A DNA stretch of 59,991 bases. Source: Gammaproteobacteria bacterium. GTDB taxonomy: Bacteria; Pseudomonadota; Gammaproteobacteria; JABCZS01. The stretch is from assembly GCA_013289605.1 (NCBI GenBank), contig JABCZS010000004.1:20010-80000 (forward strand), read 5' to 3'. The translations under genes and the position numbers were made by a program. Below, piece after piece: positions 34,588 to 44,031 of this stretch (position 1 is the first letter of the stretch; each line of letters begins with the position of its first letter). The notes below the pieces were generated by a model. That model worked only from the letters and a program-made list of their open reading frames with translations, was not told the origin of the DNA and did not search any database.

Positions 34588-37491
34588 CTAAACTATTAAT
34601 GAGGCCCCCCCTAACAACTCCTTGCGCATTTGAGTATTAACCTCATCTTGCTTGCGCGTGCTCACACCCTGCTTATTATCTAGCTGTGCCACCACTTGAT
34701 TAGTGGTCGCCAGGCCATCTTGCATGTCTGCAATCTGTTTTTGCAGCCATACAATCAATGTTTTAAGCGGGACTGGGCCTTGTGTGGTATTAATCATAAT
34801 CATATTTTTCATACTCACCGTGCCATCACCCTTATCAAATGACACGTTCGATAGCTCGCTTTCTCTTTGCAGTTTTGCTAATTGATGCTGTAATGTATAC
34901 AGTTGTTGCGCTTGCTCCTGGTTACTTTTTTGATTAGCTTCTTGTGCTGCTTTTAAGTCTGCTATTTCTTGTCGGCATTTTTCCAGCGCTTTTCTTGCGA
35001 CACTTGAATATGCAGGCACAATAGGCGCAGATTGTTCGGAATAATTGTTTACTATTCCAGGCGGTGTATATACGTATTGTGTACCCACGATGTGTTGAAT
35101 TAATAAAGTAACGCGCCCACTTAAACTCATATCATCCGGCTTATCATGGCTTAACAGGTACTCAAATATTTCCTTAGCTTCTAATAGCGCGCGTCGCTCG
35201 CCATCGGATAATTTTTCACCTGTCTTTAATTCTTCTGCGAAAAGTCTACATTCATCTTTGATGTTTTCCCACGCAGAGTGTTCCATGCGGCTAATCCCCG
35301 CAACAATGTGCGACTTTTGTGCAAGCGCTAAACGCCGTGCCAGCATCGCAGCAAATTCAGGAATTTCCGCTAATTCTACCCAGCGTAAACGGCATAGCAT
35401 TTGACGGTAAGTCAGCGTTGAGTCCAATCGAGCTGCTGCCATTTTAATAAAGCCTAAAGCCGGCAGTGCATTGGGGAAGGCCGCTCCTGCAAGCGTACAG
35501 ATCCCTTCAAAAAATAATTCCGCTAAACTGGCTTGACTTGCTACTTCCTTAGATGCAATCACAACGGAAGCCATTAACGCGCGCTCTAAAATGGCTTTCA
35601 TCATAAGGTAATAAAATTTTACTTCTGGTTCTTGCGCAATTTCTTCAAGTTCAGCTTGGATAATTTTATCTTGAGAGACTTTCGCTTCCCAAGCGCTGAT
35701 GCTTGCAGATAATGAGGCTTGTTTTTCTTTTAATGTGGTAAGTAAAGCCATGTTTTCTGAAATATGGACGCTGGCTTGGGTGAGTTTCACTATGACTTCT
35801 GCAGATAGTGGGGGGTAAGTGGGAGGATGAGTCGGAATATTAGTCTCAGTATTAGCCGAAAATAAATCGGTAGTCAGGTTTGAGAAAAACCCAATAGTTC
35901 CTGCGCCTGCGGCATATAAATAATTTAAAGTGCCTTTGAATACACTGCTTTGATTTTCTTGATTTGTTTGGGGAGCATCAGCGCGAGGAGGCGCTTGAGA
36001 TCCGCGTTTCTTAGATCTTATCGAAAATGAAGATAGTCCTGTATTAGTTGATACTGATGCCACCAATTTTCCAGGCAAAGATGAGAAAAATGTTGTAGTA
36101 GGGATATAAGAAGTAAGATATGAACCAGCTGCAGAGAAGGGATGATATGTGGGTGCAAGCTTTGCAATCGTCTGTCGAAAATAAGCCATGGAAAAGACTG
36201 AATTTTGATTTTGAGCAGCATTTGTCTCTTTTTTTTCTAATGCAAGGACAATATTTCGATTGCGATCTAATAAGCGTTGAACATCTGCCCGACAATCCAC
36301 CTCATTTCCATTGTTCCTTAGCGTTAATTTGAAAAGATACAGGGTTTTGTTCTTTTTCAACACTTCCAAGAGTGCTTCCATCGTTAACTTATAATCAAGC
36401 CCATTAATGCTGATTTCTGTTAGTGTGTTATTTTTTTCTAAGCTTTTTGCAATAATCTTGAATCCTTCATCACTCATTTCACAGCAAGATAGATTAATGC
36501 CGCATAGCCTGGGGTTGGATTCGATAAATTTAGCAATTACTTTAGCGCCTTCCAAGCCCAAGTGATTAAAACTCAGATCAAGTTTCAACCTGGGACCCTC
36601 TTGCTGATTAAATAAGATATCTAAAATATTTTGAAGACCTAGACCTATGCTGCAACTAGTAAAACTCAAATTGAATATCGCATGTTCTGGAAACGAGGCT
36701 GAGGCAACTAATTCTTTATAACAGTGCGCAAGATTGTTGGCACTTTCATTATCCTGTAGGAGTACTTGAAGGAAAAAATTCACCTCATTATATTGCTCAT
36801 TATAAACAGTATTCAGAAGCGCTTTAATACCTTCCACACCTATTTTGTTCTCCGAAAGGTGAATGAGTCCTTTAGTATTTTTTTCCTTCAAAAGGGTTCC
36901 AATAGCCATTGCGCCTTTATTACCAATCTGATTGTTATTAAGAAAAACTTTAATTGACTGATTAACCTTGCTGTATTCTGTTTGCATTTGCACAACAGCT
37001 TTTGCGCCTTCATCCGAAATCAGGTTGCCCCGAAAATCAATTTTAAAGGCAAAGCTAGTATTGTATTTATTATGTTTCTCTTTTCTTTTTATTAAACCTT
37101 GTGCGATTATCTTTACAACCTCATCATCCATCTGATTATTTCTAAAATGAATTTGTCTTATCGCACTATTTTGTTCCAAAAGTTTCGCTAAGTAGGCCGC
37201 GCCTACAGTACTTATTCTAAAGCTAAGATTAAGTGTATCTACCGAACTATTGCCCACCATAGCATCACATAGAATTTTGATCTCGTCGTCGCCAAAGACC
37301 GGGGGCTCTGAAGTTATCTTATCTTTATGATTTGGCCTACTATAATCATCAAATTCGAAGTCGTTTTTTGGCTTAGGGTATATTAGTTCCCTTGTATTTC
37401 TGTCGATTTCTAGCAGGCATTTCAAAAGCTCTTGGCCCACAGCTCCTCCGCGAGTATGAGCTGATATTTTAGCTGATAATCTGTTAAACAT
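34588..37491 (-). CDS. LRR and coiled-coil protein, effector-like
   Basis: The 967-residue protein has an N-terminal leucine-rich repeat domain (about residues 70-400) of the ribonuclease-inhibitor type with 28-residue-like units; clear examples are LKLDLSFNHLGLEGAKVIAK, INLSCCEMSDEGFKIIAKSL and RGNLISDEGAKAVV. A Ser/Pro-rich linker with a weakly hydrophobic patch (YLYAAGAGTIGFFSNLTTDL) follows, then helices (600-800) and a C-terminal coiled coil (KALEKCRQEIADLKAAQEAN onward) ending GASLIV. RI-type LRRs are typical of eukaryotes and of Legionella/Coxiella effectors and mediate protein binding. No signal peptide. Start supported by aaggggaa. Confidence 0.85.
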   Translation of the reverse strand: MFNRLSAKISAHTRGGAVGQELLKCLLEIDRNTRELIYPKPKNDFEFDDYSRPNHKDKITSEPPVFGDDEIKILCDAMVGNSSVDTLNLSFRISTVGAAYLAKLLEQNSAIRQIHFRNNQMDDEVVKIIAQGLIKRKEKHNKYNTSFAFKIDFRGNLISDEGAKAVVQMQTEYSKVNQSIKVFLNNNQIGNKGAMAIGTLLKEKNTKGLIHLSENKIGVEGIKALLNTVYNEQYNEVNFFLQVLLQDNESANNLAHCYKELVASASFPEHAIFNLSFTSCSIGLGLQNILDILFNQQEGPRLKLDLSFNHLGLEGAKVIAKFIESNPRLCGINLSCCEMSDEGFKIIAKSLEKNNTLTEISINGLDYKLTMEALLEVLKKNKTLYLFKLTLRNNGNEVDCRADVQRLLDRNRNIVLALEKKETNAAQNQNSVFSMAYFRQTIAKLAPTYHPFSAAGSYLTSYIPTTTFFSSLPGKLVASVSTNTGLSSFSIRSKKRGSQAPPRADAPQTNQENQSSVFKGTLNYLYAAGAGTIGFFSNLTTDLFSANTETNIPTHPPTYPPLSAEVIVKLTQASVHISENMALLTTLKEKQASLSASISAWEAKVSQDKIIQAELEEIAQEPEVKFYYLMMKAILERALMASVVIASKEVASQASLAELFFEGICTLAGAAFPNALPALGFIKMAAARLDSTLTYRQMLCRLRWVELAEIPEFAAMLARRLALAQKSHIVAGISRMEHSAWENIKDECRLFAEELKTGEKLSDGERRALLEAKEIFEYLLSHDKPDDMSLSGRVTLLIQHIVGTQYVYTPPGIVNNYSEQSAPIVPAYSSVARKALEKCRQEIADLKAAQEANQKSNQEQAQQLYTLQHQLAKLQRESELSNVSFDKGDGTVSMKNMIMINTTQGPVPLKTLIVWLQKQIADMQDGLATTNQVVAQLDNKQGVSTRKQDEVNTQMRKELLGGASLIV

Positions 37492-37800
37492 GCTTTTCCC
37501 CTTTATTTATTCTTTTGAGCAGCTTGTGCGTTATGTGCCATAGGAATTAAATTAATTTTTTTATAAGCATGAATGTTTTTTTGAGGGCTTTGAGGAGAGT
37601 GTCTTTATCTGTTATGTGGCTCATGGCTTATTTCTCATTTAATACGACTAAGCAATACAACCTAGCATAGTCAAATGAATGACACAATTGGAGATCCCTG
37701 TATCATCTTGTGAGATATCGCTTACAAGCAAGTTTTCAAACATTTTATACTTGGCGGCGGTTAACTGCTTTATGATTTCTAGAATTTACATTATTTGTTG

Positions 37801-38000
37801 ACTAGCATTTACCTAAGTGCATATTTGCCTTCAACATATTCCTTTAGCTAAATTGCTACCGGGCCCCACACAAAACTGCGTGAAAGTATTGTTTCCTATC
37901 AAGATCAGTTGACGCAGTTTTTGCGGGGTGACAACTCCGGTGTGCTTTGCGCCGATGACAGCTCCACTTTATTATCATACTGGGGATCCCTCAGCTTTTG
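37801..38000. repeat. Repeat B, right-half copy
   Basis: The sequence from atttacctaagtgcatattt through gctaccgggcccc, aaaactgcgtgaaagtattg and gacgcagtttttgcggggtg to ggggatccctcagctttt matches 58764-58970 with scattered substitutions and one internal deletion. The left half of the palindrome is absent here, so the copy is truncated. Confidence 0.85.
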
Positions 38001-38036
38001 AAAGGGGTTGGCCGCAGAAACGGGGAGAACGATAGG

Positions 38037-38221
38037 CTTGCCCCCTTTGTAAAGGGGGTCGGACGCTTCGTCCGGGGGGATTTTTGGATCTCTGTTATTA
38101 CATCAATACTCTCATATTTCAATTTTGTAAGTGTTATGCTTTAATAAAATTCATTATGCGCATTAAGATCGCTAAAATCCCCCCGGACGAAGCGTCCGAC
38201 CCCCTTTACAAAGGGGGCAAG
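38037..38221. repeat. Palindromic repeat A, best full copy
   Basis: A 185-base element with near-identical inverted arms: cttgccccctttgtaaaggg, ggtcggacgcttcgtccggg, gggattttt on the left (38037-38086) and the reverse complement on the right (38175-38221). The core of about 90 bases is A+T rich (ctcatatttcaattttgtaa, taataaaattcattatgcgc). Bases 38101-38221 are identical to 1-121, implying recent spread or gene conversion. There is no open frame for a transposase, so it would be non-autonomous. Confidence 0.93.
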
Positions 38222-38471
38222 CCTATCTCCTTCTCCGCTAGCCGCTAGCCGCTGGCCGTCTTAAATTGAATGTTAACTAGCAAATGTGATTAAGAAATAG
38301 CTTTACAAAGAGGTAAAGCGCTTCTCTTCCCTGCTTGCGTGTCACCTTGAAAAGCATTTGCAGAGGCGAAGGTCGGTCAACGACTGGCGTACCTAAACGC
38401 ATGATGGCGTAATGAGTTCGGTCTAAAGTTGGCGTGATTCAAACATAACCCTACAATATTAACATCCTCAA

Positions 38472-40934
38472 TCAGAATATTAATGCATTTGTAGGTTTCT
38501 TCTGATCATCATTAACTACTTGAGTATTATTACCTAAAGGCTTCTTATTAGGCCTGTCTGGTGATGGCGGAGGGGATTGCCATTTTGGGGCTTGTTTTAC
38601 AGATTGATTTTCATCATTAGGCATAGTCCGGGTGGATTTTGTCAAGATCGTTGAAGGAGTAACAGGCAAACCCTTAGGCGTGCTGTGGGAAGCAACTGAA
38701 TTTGTGTCAAATGATGCAGGCGGTATCACAAGTTCTGGTTGATAAACGTCCTGCGCATGAGCGGTCTGAGGGATATATTCGCTTAGTTTAATTACACTCA
38801 CACCATCTTCTGAAGCAGGTAAGCCTCTTGCTGAATGAGATGAATTGCTATCAGGAACCGGGGTCTTATTCTGCACGTGGGAGCGGAAGCCACCTAGTTC
38901 AGATGGCGCAATGACTTTTGCGGGCTCATTTGCGCTTAGGGCAACGATATCTTGCCATTTCGCTGGCGCTCCCGCAGCATCGTCTTCATAAACTAATCGG
39001 TGCGTTAACTCACCTTTGTCATTAAATGCGATTTTAAAATAAGGAAATTCTGGCGCGCTGGCATCACGGTTAGGCACCTGTTCTGCGTCCCATTCAGGGA
39101 TTGTCAGGCCATTTAGGTCAGCGTCCCCCACTCCGCCTTGGCTCATGAAATCGGCATCATCGCCATTGACCTGCATAAGGCCTGAATTCCCACCCTGCAA
39201 GGGTGCACTGCTTTGTAATTGACCTGAACGGTGGCTGCCAAAGTTAGGCACGAAGACTGAGGAGCTTTTCTCAGAAGATTCTATCGCATCTTCTGTGAGC
39301 ATTTTTTGTGCAGTCGATGCATCTAATTTATCCAATGCGGCTTGTCGGTTAGAACGCTGTTTTGTTGCGGATTCAATTAATTCTGCTTGGAATTTTGATT
39401 TAATCGCACGCTCTGAAGGTGAAGGTTTGACTTTTAAATCCAAGGTAGGATTAACTTCTGGTTTAGGCGCTTTTAGATCCAGCATGGCGAGCTCTGATTT
39501 TTCAGTGGGCGTAAATTTTCCACTTAAACCTACACGAATTCCCCAGTCATTTAGGCGTTGCTCCCAACGTGTGGGGCCTAAGATTGCGTTTCTAATGGCT
39601 ACTCGCACGCCTAATGGCGCGTTAGGATTTTTTGCGGTGGCTAATAAAATATCAGCGGTTAAATTTTGCTGAATAGTTTGTGGGCGCCAAGAAGCTCTTG
39701 AAGATTGCCACCATGATATTATTAGCGCAAAAAAACCAGTTTGTTCAGGCTTTAAAACGAAGCGCGTTAAGCCTGCAGACGAAGCAATAGATGACCATGC
39801 TTCTTGGATTTTCGTTTTATCATGATCCGCAAGATACCTTTGTATCTTTGCGCGCGCAATTGCGTAAGCTGTGGGTTCATTGGCCTCAAAACTGATTTCA
39901 GATAAGCGTGGACAAGGTAACGCAGCCAGCCACCCTTGCGGGGATTGCAACAATTGATTAATCAGCGCTTGTTGATGCTTAATCGGCAAAACCTTATCCA
40001 GCACATCATTCGCACTTGCAATTTCTTTTGCCACTAAAGGATAGCGTTGCATTAAATAAATCAAATGAGAAATACGTTTACTGTCAGCCGCAATACCTTG
40101 CCGCACTTGGTTTAAGTAATTGCGTACGGCGATAACCGCTTTTTCTTCGCCCATATCCATAGCGGGTAAATCTGGATTTAAACGATAACTTTGATGCACC
40201 CAGCGCTCAACCGGCAGTAACGCGAGTTGTGCTGCCACTTGAGGTAAGCATTGTAGAATGGCTTCGGCGATGGATAATGAATCCCGCGTGTGCTGTAATT
40301 CCAGTTGTTTTTTTTCTAGTTTAACTCTATGGGCCGGATTCTCACGCGCCCACCGGTATGATTTAGGATTAGCAAGGTCTAATTCAATATCCTTTAATAA
40401 TTGCTTAGCCTGACCATAATCATTAAAAAATCGGTACAACGCTTCAGCAATTAACGCTGGTGTTAAGGGCGAATTTGCACATGTTTGCGGTAATTGACTA
40501 TATATCCACGCTTGTTGCTCAGCAGTTAATTTATGTAAAAAATCTGGACGATGCTCAGGTGAAAGATCGGCCTCTAAAGAAGGATGGGCAGCGAGAATAT
40601 CATTGACATCACTGAGCACATCGCTAATTTGTTGCTCTAAAGGCAGTTCATTCGTCTCATCCATCGCCTCTTCCATGGCTTCCATGGTTCTAGCTTTCAC
40701 AGGCTTCCTGGCTAACGCTTGCATGGCCAGCTGGTTCGCTTTCGATAAATTTTCGCCCTGAATATTCTCTTGCTTTTGTAAGGCTTCATGAAACCCCGAT
40801 AACTTTTTAAGTGCCGCATTCAGTGCAGCAATAATGTCTGCGCGTGTTAACTGGGATACGCTAGAAAAACCGGCGTGCTTTGCTAAACGCTGCTGCTGCT
40901 CGAGGTTTAGGATAATTTGTGTATCAGCGGGCAT
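38472..40934 (-). CDS. Uncharacterised 820-residue protein
   Basis: I do not recognise this protein. Residues 1-480 are mainly helical and globular (AEQQAWIYSQLPQTC, RYPLVAKEIASANDVLDKVL), followed by a basic linker, and from about 560 a low-complexity Ser/Pro/Asn/Gln-rich tail with short motifs (PKWQSPPPSPDRPNKKPLG). There is no signal peptide or membrane segment. The gene begins nine bases after its upstream neighbour with an agga ribosome site overlapping that gene's stop, so the two are co-translated. The disordered, proline-rich tail is common in secreted effectors, but function is unknown. Confidence 0.8.
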   Translation of the reverse strand: MPADTQIILNLEQQQRLAKHAGFSSVSQLTRADIIAALNAALKKLSGFHEALQKQENIQGENLSKANQLAMQALARKPVKARTMEAMEEAMDETNELPLEQQISDVLSDVNDILAAHPSLEADLSPEHRPDFLHKLTAEQQAWIYSQLPQTCANSPLTPALIAEALYRFFNDYGQAKQLLKDIELDLANPKSYRWARENPAHRVKLEKKQLELQHTRDSLSIAEAILQCLPQVAAQLALLPVERWVHQSYRLNPDLPAMDMGEEKAVIAVRNYLNQVRQGIAADSKRISHLIYLMQRYPLVAKEIASANDVLDKVLPIKHQQALINQLLQSPQGWLAALPCPRLSEISFEANEPTAYAIARAKIQRYLADHDKTKIQEAWSSIASSAGLTRFVLKPEQTGFFALIISWWQSSRASWRPQTIQQNLTADILLATAKNPNAPLGVRVAIRNAILGPTRWEQRLNDWGIRVGLSGKFTPTEKSELAMLDLKAPKPEVNPTLDLKVKPSPSERAIKSKFQAELIESATKQRSNRQAALDKLDASTAQKMLTEDAIESSEKSSSVFVPNFGSHRSGQLQSSAPLQGGNSGLMQVNGDDADFMSQGGVGDADLNGLTIPEWDAEQVPNRDASAPEFPYFKIAFNDKGELTHRLVYEDDAAGAPAKWQDIVALSANEPAKVIAPSELGGFRSHVQNKTPVPDSNSSHSARGLPASEDGVSVIKLSEYIPQTAHAQDVYQPELVIPPASFDTNSVASHSTPKGLPVTPSTILTKSTRTMPNDENQSVKQAPKWQSPPPSPDRPNKKPLGNNTQVVNDDQKKPTNALIF

Positions 40935-40943
40935 GATTTATTC

Positions 40944-42860
40944 CTAACTATGATTAAGTTGTATAGTAGATACAAAGGGTTGTTGTTCTAATACTGCGGC
41001 TTGATTAGCTGCTGGGTTACCAGAAGTACTGTGTCCCCCCGTACCGTTCACTTTATTTTTCATATCATTCAACACAGTTGCACCACCGCTAACTGCCACG
41101 GAATTTTCTGAATTATTATTATTCACCGAAGACGGCAAGGTTTCTAATGGTTTTTGGCTTAGCTTTATCGTAGATTTTCTAATATCTTCCTTAATCATCT
41201 CATGACCTTTTGCAGCCACGGTATCTTTTCGCTCTCTTACCTTCTTGTTCCAATTTTTTGGATCTTTTTCAAGTTCCAGATGCGTTTTCTCAACCAGCTG
41301 CGTAGCTCGAGCTCTATATGTTTCTGCTAAAGTAGTATCCGTCACAAAAATACTATTCTCACCCCGGGGGGAATATAAATCCGCAATACGGTTGTAATAT
41401 TCGAACAGATGCAAGTCTTTATCTGAACAGCCTGGAGCTAAATGCGGATCGTTAGTCTTCTGAAAATCCATGCCCATATGTCTTAATGTCGACATATATG
41501 AATGAGCCACTGTACGCACGGCGGGCGTTACATGCGTAAGCTTAAGTTTTTCTAGCGCTTGAACTGCATCAAAAGGCGATTTATCAAAATCAATGAGTTG
41601 AGTGATCAAAGGCTTGATAACATTTATTGCATTCGTATGCGTTGCGTGCGCACCAGGCTTTTGCGCTTCGCGCATTTGTGTCCGCAATTCATCAAATAGC
41701 AAAACCACTAAATGTGCACGCTCTGGGCTCCAAAACGCTGAAAGTCCTAAAAAATCAACTGCTGCATTATTTTTTCCTATTAATGCATTTTGATTGCTTA
41801 CGGAAGGGGCTGGACCACCCTTGGATTGCACTTTGGACATGGTTTCAAATCTTACGGATAAAGTCTCGAGTTGAGTTGTCAGCTTCAGAATCTCTTGCTC
41901 TTTTTCTTTTTTTGACTTTTCTTCTTCAACAAGACGCTGTGAAATACGTGAATTTTCAGCACTGACTAGTATGGCTTGTTGTTCGGCAATATTTTTTGCA
42001 AGTGTTTGCGCTGTAGCTTGCTCTTGAGCCAATTTTTTTGCAGCTTCTTCTTTATCAGCACGCACTTGCGCTAATTTCTTGGCCTTTTCTTCTTCTTCAG
42101 CAAGTTGCACTGCACGCTCTTTTGCAACAAGGCTCGCATCGACTGTGGCTTGTTTATTCTCAAATTGCGCAACCAGATCGGAACGCTCGCCTTCAAGTTC
42201 TGTGACATATTTATTAATTTGCGGCAATAAGTTCAGCATGTTTTGCATCACTGCGGGGGGGCACTTTGGAATAGTTAACGCGTTTATTGTTAGCGTATTC
42301 CATGCGCTAAAGCTTTGCGGAAATCTTGTGTCCTTGGCTATAAATTGTCTTAACTCGCCTAAACTATCGGCAGCACGGGCTGTTAGTTTTTTACCCGTCC
42401 CTGCTAAAAAATCGTTGATTTGCTTTTCAACTTCGGCAATTGCAATAAGCTCTTTAGCGACACGGCCGCGATATAATTCTGCTTGCTTGCGCGCTTGCTC
42501 GATTCTCTGCATAAGCTCGGCTGATTTATCTAGAGGTTTAGATTCTTGCTCATCAACGCTAGGCTTTTCAACTTCAGCGGCGGCAGAGGCAGTATGGGTT
42601 GTGGACTGAAGTCGTTGCAATTCCTGCTCTAATGTATGCGCTGATGCTTCGAGGGTTTGCGCCTTAGCATTATCCGCTGTTTCTTCTTGTCTTAATTTTT
42701 CACGCTGCTGATTAAAATAGGTAGGACTATTGGCGATTAAACTTGATTTTAAGTCTAAATATTTTTTTTGCATGTCTTGCAATGCAGTCTCTTTCGTACT
42801 TGCAACTATCGGCGCTACTTGTGTCAATTCTAAAACCACTAACTGCTTGAAAAAATTCAT
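40944..42860 (-). CDS. Uncharacterised coiled-coil protein, 638 residues
   Basis: The protein has long coiled coils: residues about 30-90 (EKLRQEETADNAKAQTLEAS), 120-150 and 230-350 (KERAVQLAEEEEKAKKLAQV, EEAAKKLAQEQATAQTLAKN). A globular helical domain follows (FLGLSAFWSPERAHLVVLLF to about 560) and then an Asn/Ser/Gly-rich tail (SSVNNNNSENS). I chose the ATG at 42860, which has gagg nine bases ahead, over an upstream TTG. It is the first gene of a two-gene unit with the 820-residue protein, so the products probably act together. No family is recognised. Confidence 0.8.
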   Translation of the reverse strand: MNFFKQLVVLELTQVAPIVASTKETALQDMQKKYLDLKSSLIANSPTYFNQQREKLRQEETADNAKAQTLEASAHTLEQELQRLQSTTHTASAAAEVEKPSVDEQESKPLDKSAELMQRIEQARKQAELYRGRVAKELIAIAEVEKQINDFLAGTGKKLTARAADSLGELRQFIAKDTRFPQSFSAWNTLTINALTIPKCPPAVMQNMLNLLPQINKYVTELEGERSDLVAQFENKQATVDASLVAKERAVQLAEEEEKAKKLAQVRADKEEAAKKLAQEQATAQTLAKNIAEQQAILVSAENSRISQRLVEEEKSKKEKEQEILKLTTQLETLSVRFETMSKVQSKGGPAPSVSNQNALIGKNNAAVDFLGLSAFWSPERAHLVVLLFDELRTQMREAQKPGAHATHTNAINVIKPLITQLIDFDKSPFDAVQALEKLKLTHVTPAVRTVAHSYMSTLRHMGMDFQKTNDPHLAPGCSDKDLHLFEYYNRIADLYSPRGENSIFVTDTTLAETYRARATQLVEKTHLELEKDPKNWNKKVRERKDTVAAKGHEMIKEDIRKSTIKLSQKPLETLPSSVNNNNSENSVAVSGGATVLNDMKNKVNGTGGHSTSGNPAANQAAVLEQQPFVSTIQLNHS

Positions 42861-43053
42861 GCTCAACAACCTCAATTGGAAAATCTTGTTATATATTAAG
42901 TAACCTATCACACTGCCCAAAAGCTCGCCAGCTTAATTCTTCTATATTAAGAATAAAATAATTCTATCATGAAATCTTATCATCGGGTCAAAAGAGTATA
43001 AGAGAGTTATGCTAGATTTGCATAAAAAAAAGACAAAACGAAGAACATGAAGA

Positions 43054-43224
43054 TCAGGAGTTAGTTACTTTAATATTTCCCCCTTCCATAAACGCACTTA
43101 AGGTTTGCCAATGCAATACTTTAATGCCTTGCACCACGCGCTCTACCTTATCCATCGAAATGCGGTGCACCTCATTTAGCAATACAGGTACTTTTTGGAT
43201 CTCATCTATACGGAAAATCAACAT
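43054..43224 (-). CDS. Possible small protein, 56 residues
   Basis: An open frame starts MLIFRIDEIQKVPVLLNEVH and ends GGNIKVTNS. It begins 15 bases after the stop of the two-helix membrane protein gene and runs on the same strand, so it would be the third gene of that operon. The residue mix (paired charged and aliphatic residues, one tryptophan) looks protein-like rather than random. There is no clear ribosome site, which leaves doubt; translational coupling could compensate. Confidence 0.4.
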   Translation of the reverse strand: MLIFRIDEIQKVPVLLNEVHRISMDKVERVVQGIKVLHWQTLSAFMEGGNIKVTNS

Positions 43225-43238
43225 TAGCGATGTGGATT

Positions 43239-43580
43239 TTATGATTTCGTCTTACGCCATTTGCGTAAGACGTGATTAACGGTATGTAAGGCGATAAAGG
43301 TCAGGGCTTCTTTATTGATTAGGGCATGAACTTCCGCTTTGGTATGATTAAAACTTCTGACTTTAATGTACAAAACGGCACATATGATTAACAAAAACAA
43401 AATCCAGGTCATTAGACTGAATATAATAATGGTATGCATGGGGTAATGATCGACATATAAAAATACGGCGACGCTGGCAACAGTAAGTAGGATAAATGAA
43501 ATAATAAATACCAGTGCGAGGAGTACTTTTAAAAAAATAACTTCCGCAAATTGTTTCGGTAGTACGCGCAATTCATCCAT
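43239..43580 (-). CDS. Two-helix inner-membrane protein (YqjE-like position)
   Basis: The 113-residue protein has a short N-terminal segment, two strong membrane helices (FLKVLLALVFIISFILLTVA and IIIFSLMTWILFLLIICAVL) and a basic C-terminal tail. It follows a DUF883/YqjD-like gene after 11 bases, as yqjE follows yqjD in E. coli; size and topology agree with the holin-superfamily-III/YqjE group, but I see no diagnostic motif. Possibly stress-related membrane protein. Confidence 0.65.
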   Translation of the reverse strand: MDELRVLPKQFAEVIFLKVLLALVFIISFILLTVASVAVFLYVDHYPMHTIIIFSLMTWILFLLIICAVLYIKVRSFNHTKAEVHALINKEALTFIALHTVNHVLRKWRKTKS

Positions 43581-43591
43581 AAATAACCTAC

Positions 43592-43840
43592 TTATTTTTT
43601 AGCAAATATCGCGCCCATCATAAATCCCACTGCAGCGGCAATGGCTATGCTGCTCAGCGGATGAATTTCTACCGCTTCTATTAACCTTTCTTCACCTTCT
43701 TGGATGGCTTCAGGCACTTTATGGGCAGCTTTTGAAGCCTGGGTGAGATAGATATCCTTGAGATCATTAAGATTTTTTTTAAGCTCGTTGAATTCTCTTT
43801 TAATATCAACGTCATAATTGTGTTCGGTTTTTTGGGTCAT
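43592..43840 (-). CDS. DUF883 (ElaB/YqjD)-family membrane-anchored protein
   Basis: The 82-residue product has a charged helical N-terminal part (REFNELKKNLNDLKDIYLTQ), an EGEERLIEAVEIHPLSS segment and a C-terminal membrane helix (IAIAAAVGFMMGAIFAKK) ending in lysines. This is the ElaB/YqjD/YgaM pattern; YqjD in E. coli tethers ribosomes to the inner membrane in stationary phase. The start at 43840 is favoured by aaagg eight bases ahead; an in-frame upstream start would add 28 hydrophobic residues without a ribosome site. First gene of a small operon. Confidence 0.8.
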   Translation of the reverse strand: MTQKTEHNYDVDIKREFNELKKNLNDLKDIYLTQASKAAHKVPEAIQEGEERLIEAVEIHPLSSIAIAAAVGFMMGAIFAKK

Positions 43841-44031
43841 GATGGTAGCCTTTTTTATTGTTATTGTGGATTTTAGAGTGAAGTGTATTAAGCGTAGCAA
43901 ACCTAGAGAGAAAGTCAAAAACATAGCTTAGCCAGGCCAAGTTTATGTGGGTAATCCCACTCACAAGCCAGGCAAATACCTGAAGACGCAATCGAGTATT
44001 TATGGTATATTGCGCTATTTTAAACTAGGTA

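Larger units (their letters stand above)
37492..38471. other. 980-base intergenic region with repeats B and A
   Basis: The gap between the LRR gene and the 820-residue gene has no convincing gene. About 37801-38000 is half of palindromic repeat B, 38037-38221 is a full repeat A, and 38222-38471 carries a tail (ccgctagccgctagccgctg) and the 3' flank of the next gene. 37500-37800 holds only the LRR promoter region. Confidence 0.7.

Noticed and set aside
42079-42609. Plus-strand 176-codon frame opposite the coiled-coil gene
   Set aside because: Ser/Ala/Cys-rich composition is the mirror of a Glu/Lys/Ala coiled coil; the minus-strand gene has a ribosome site and operon context.
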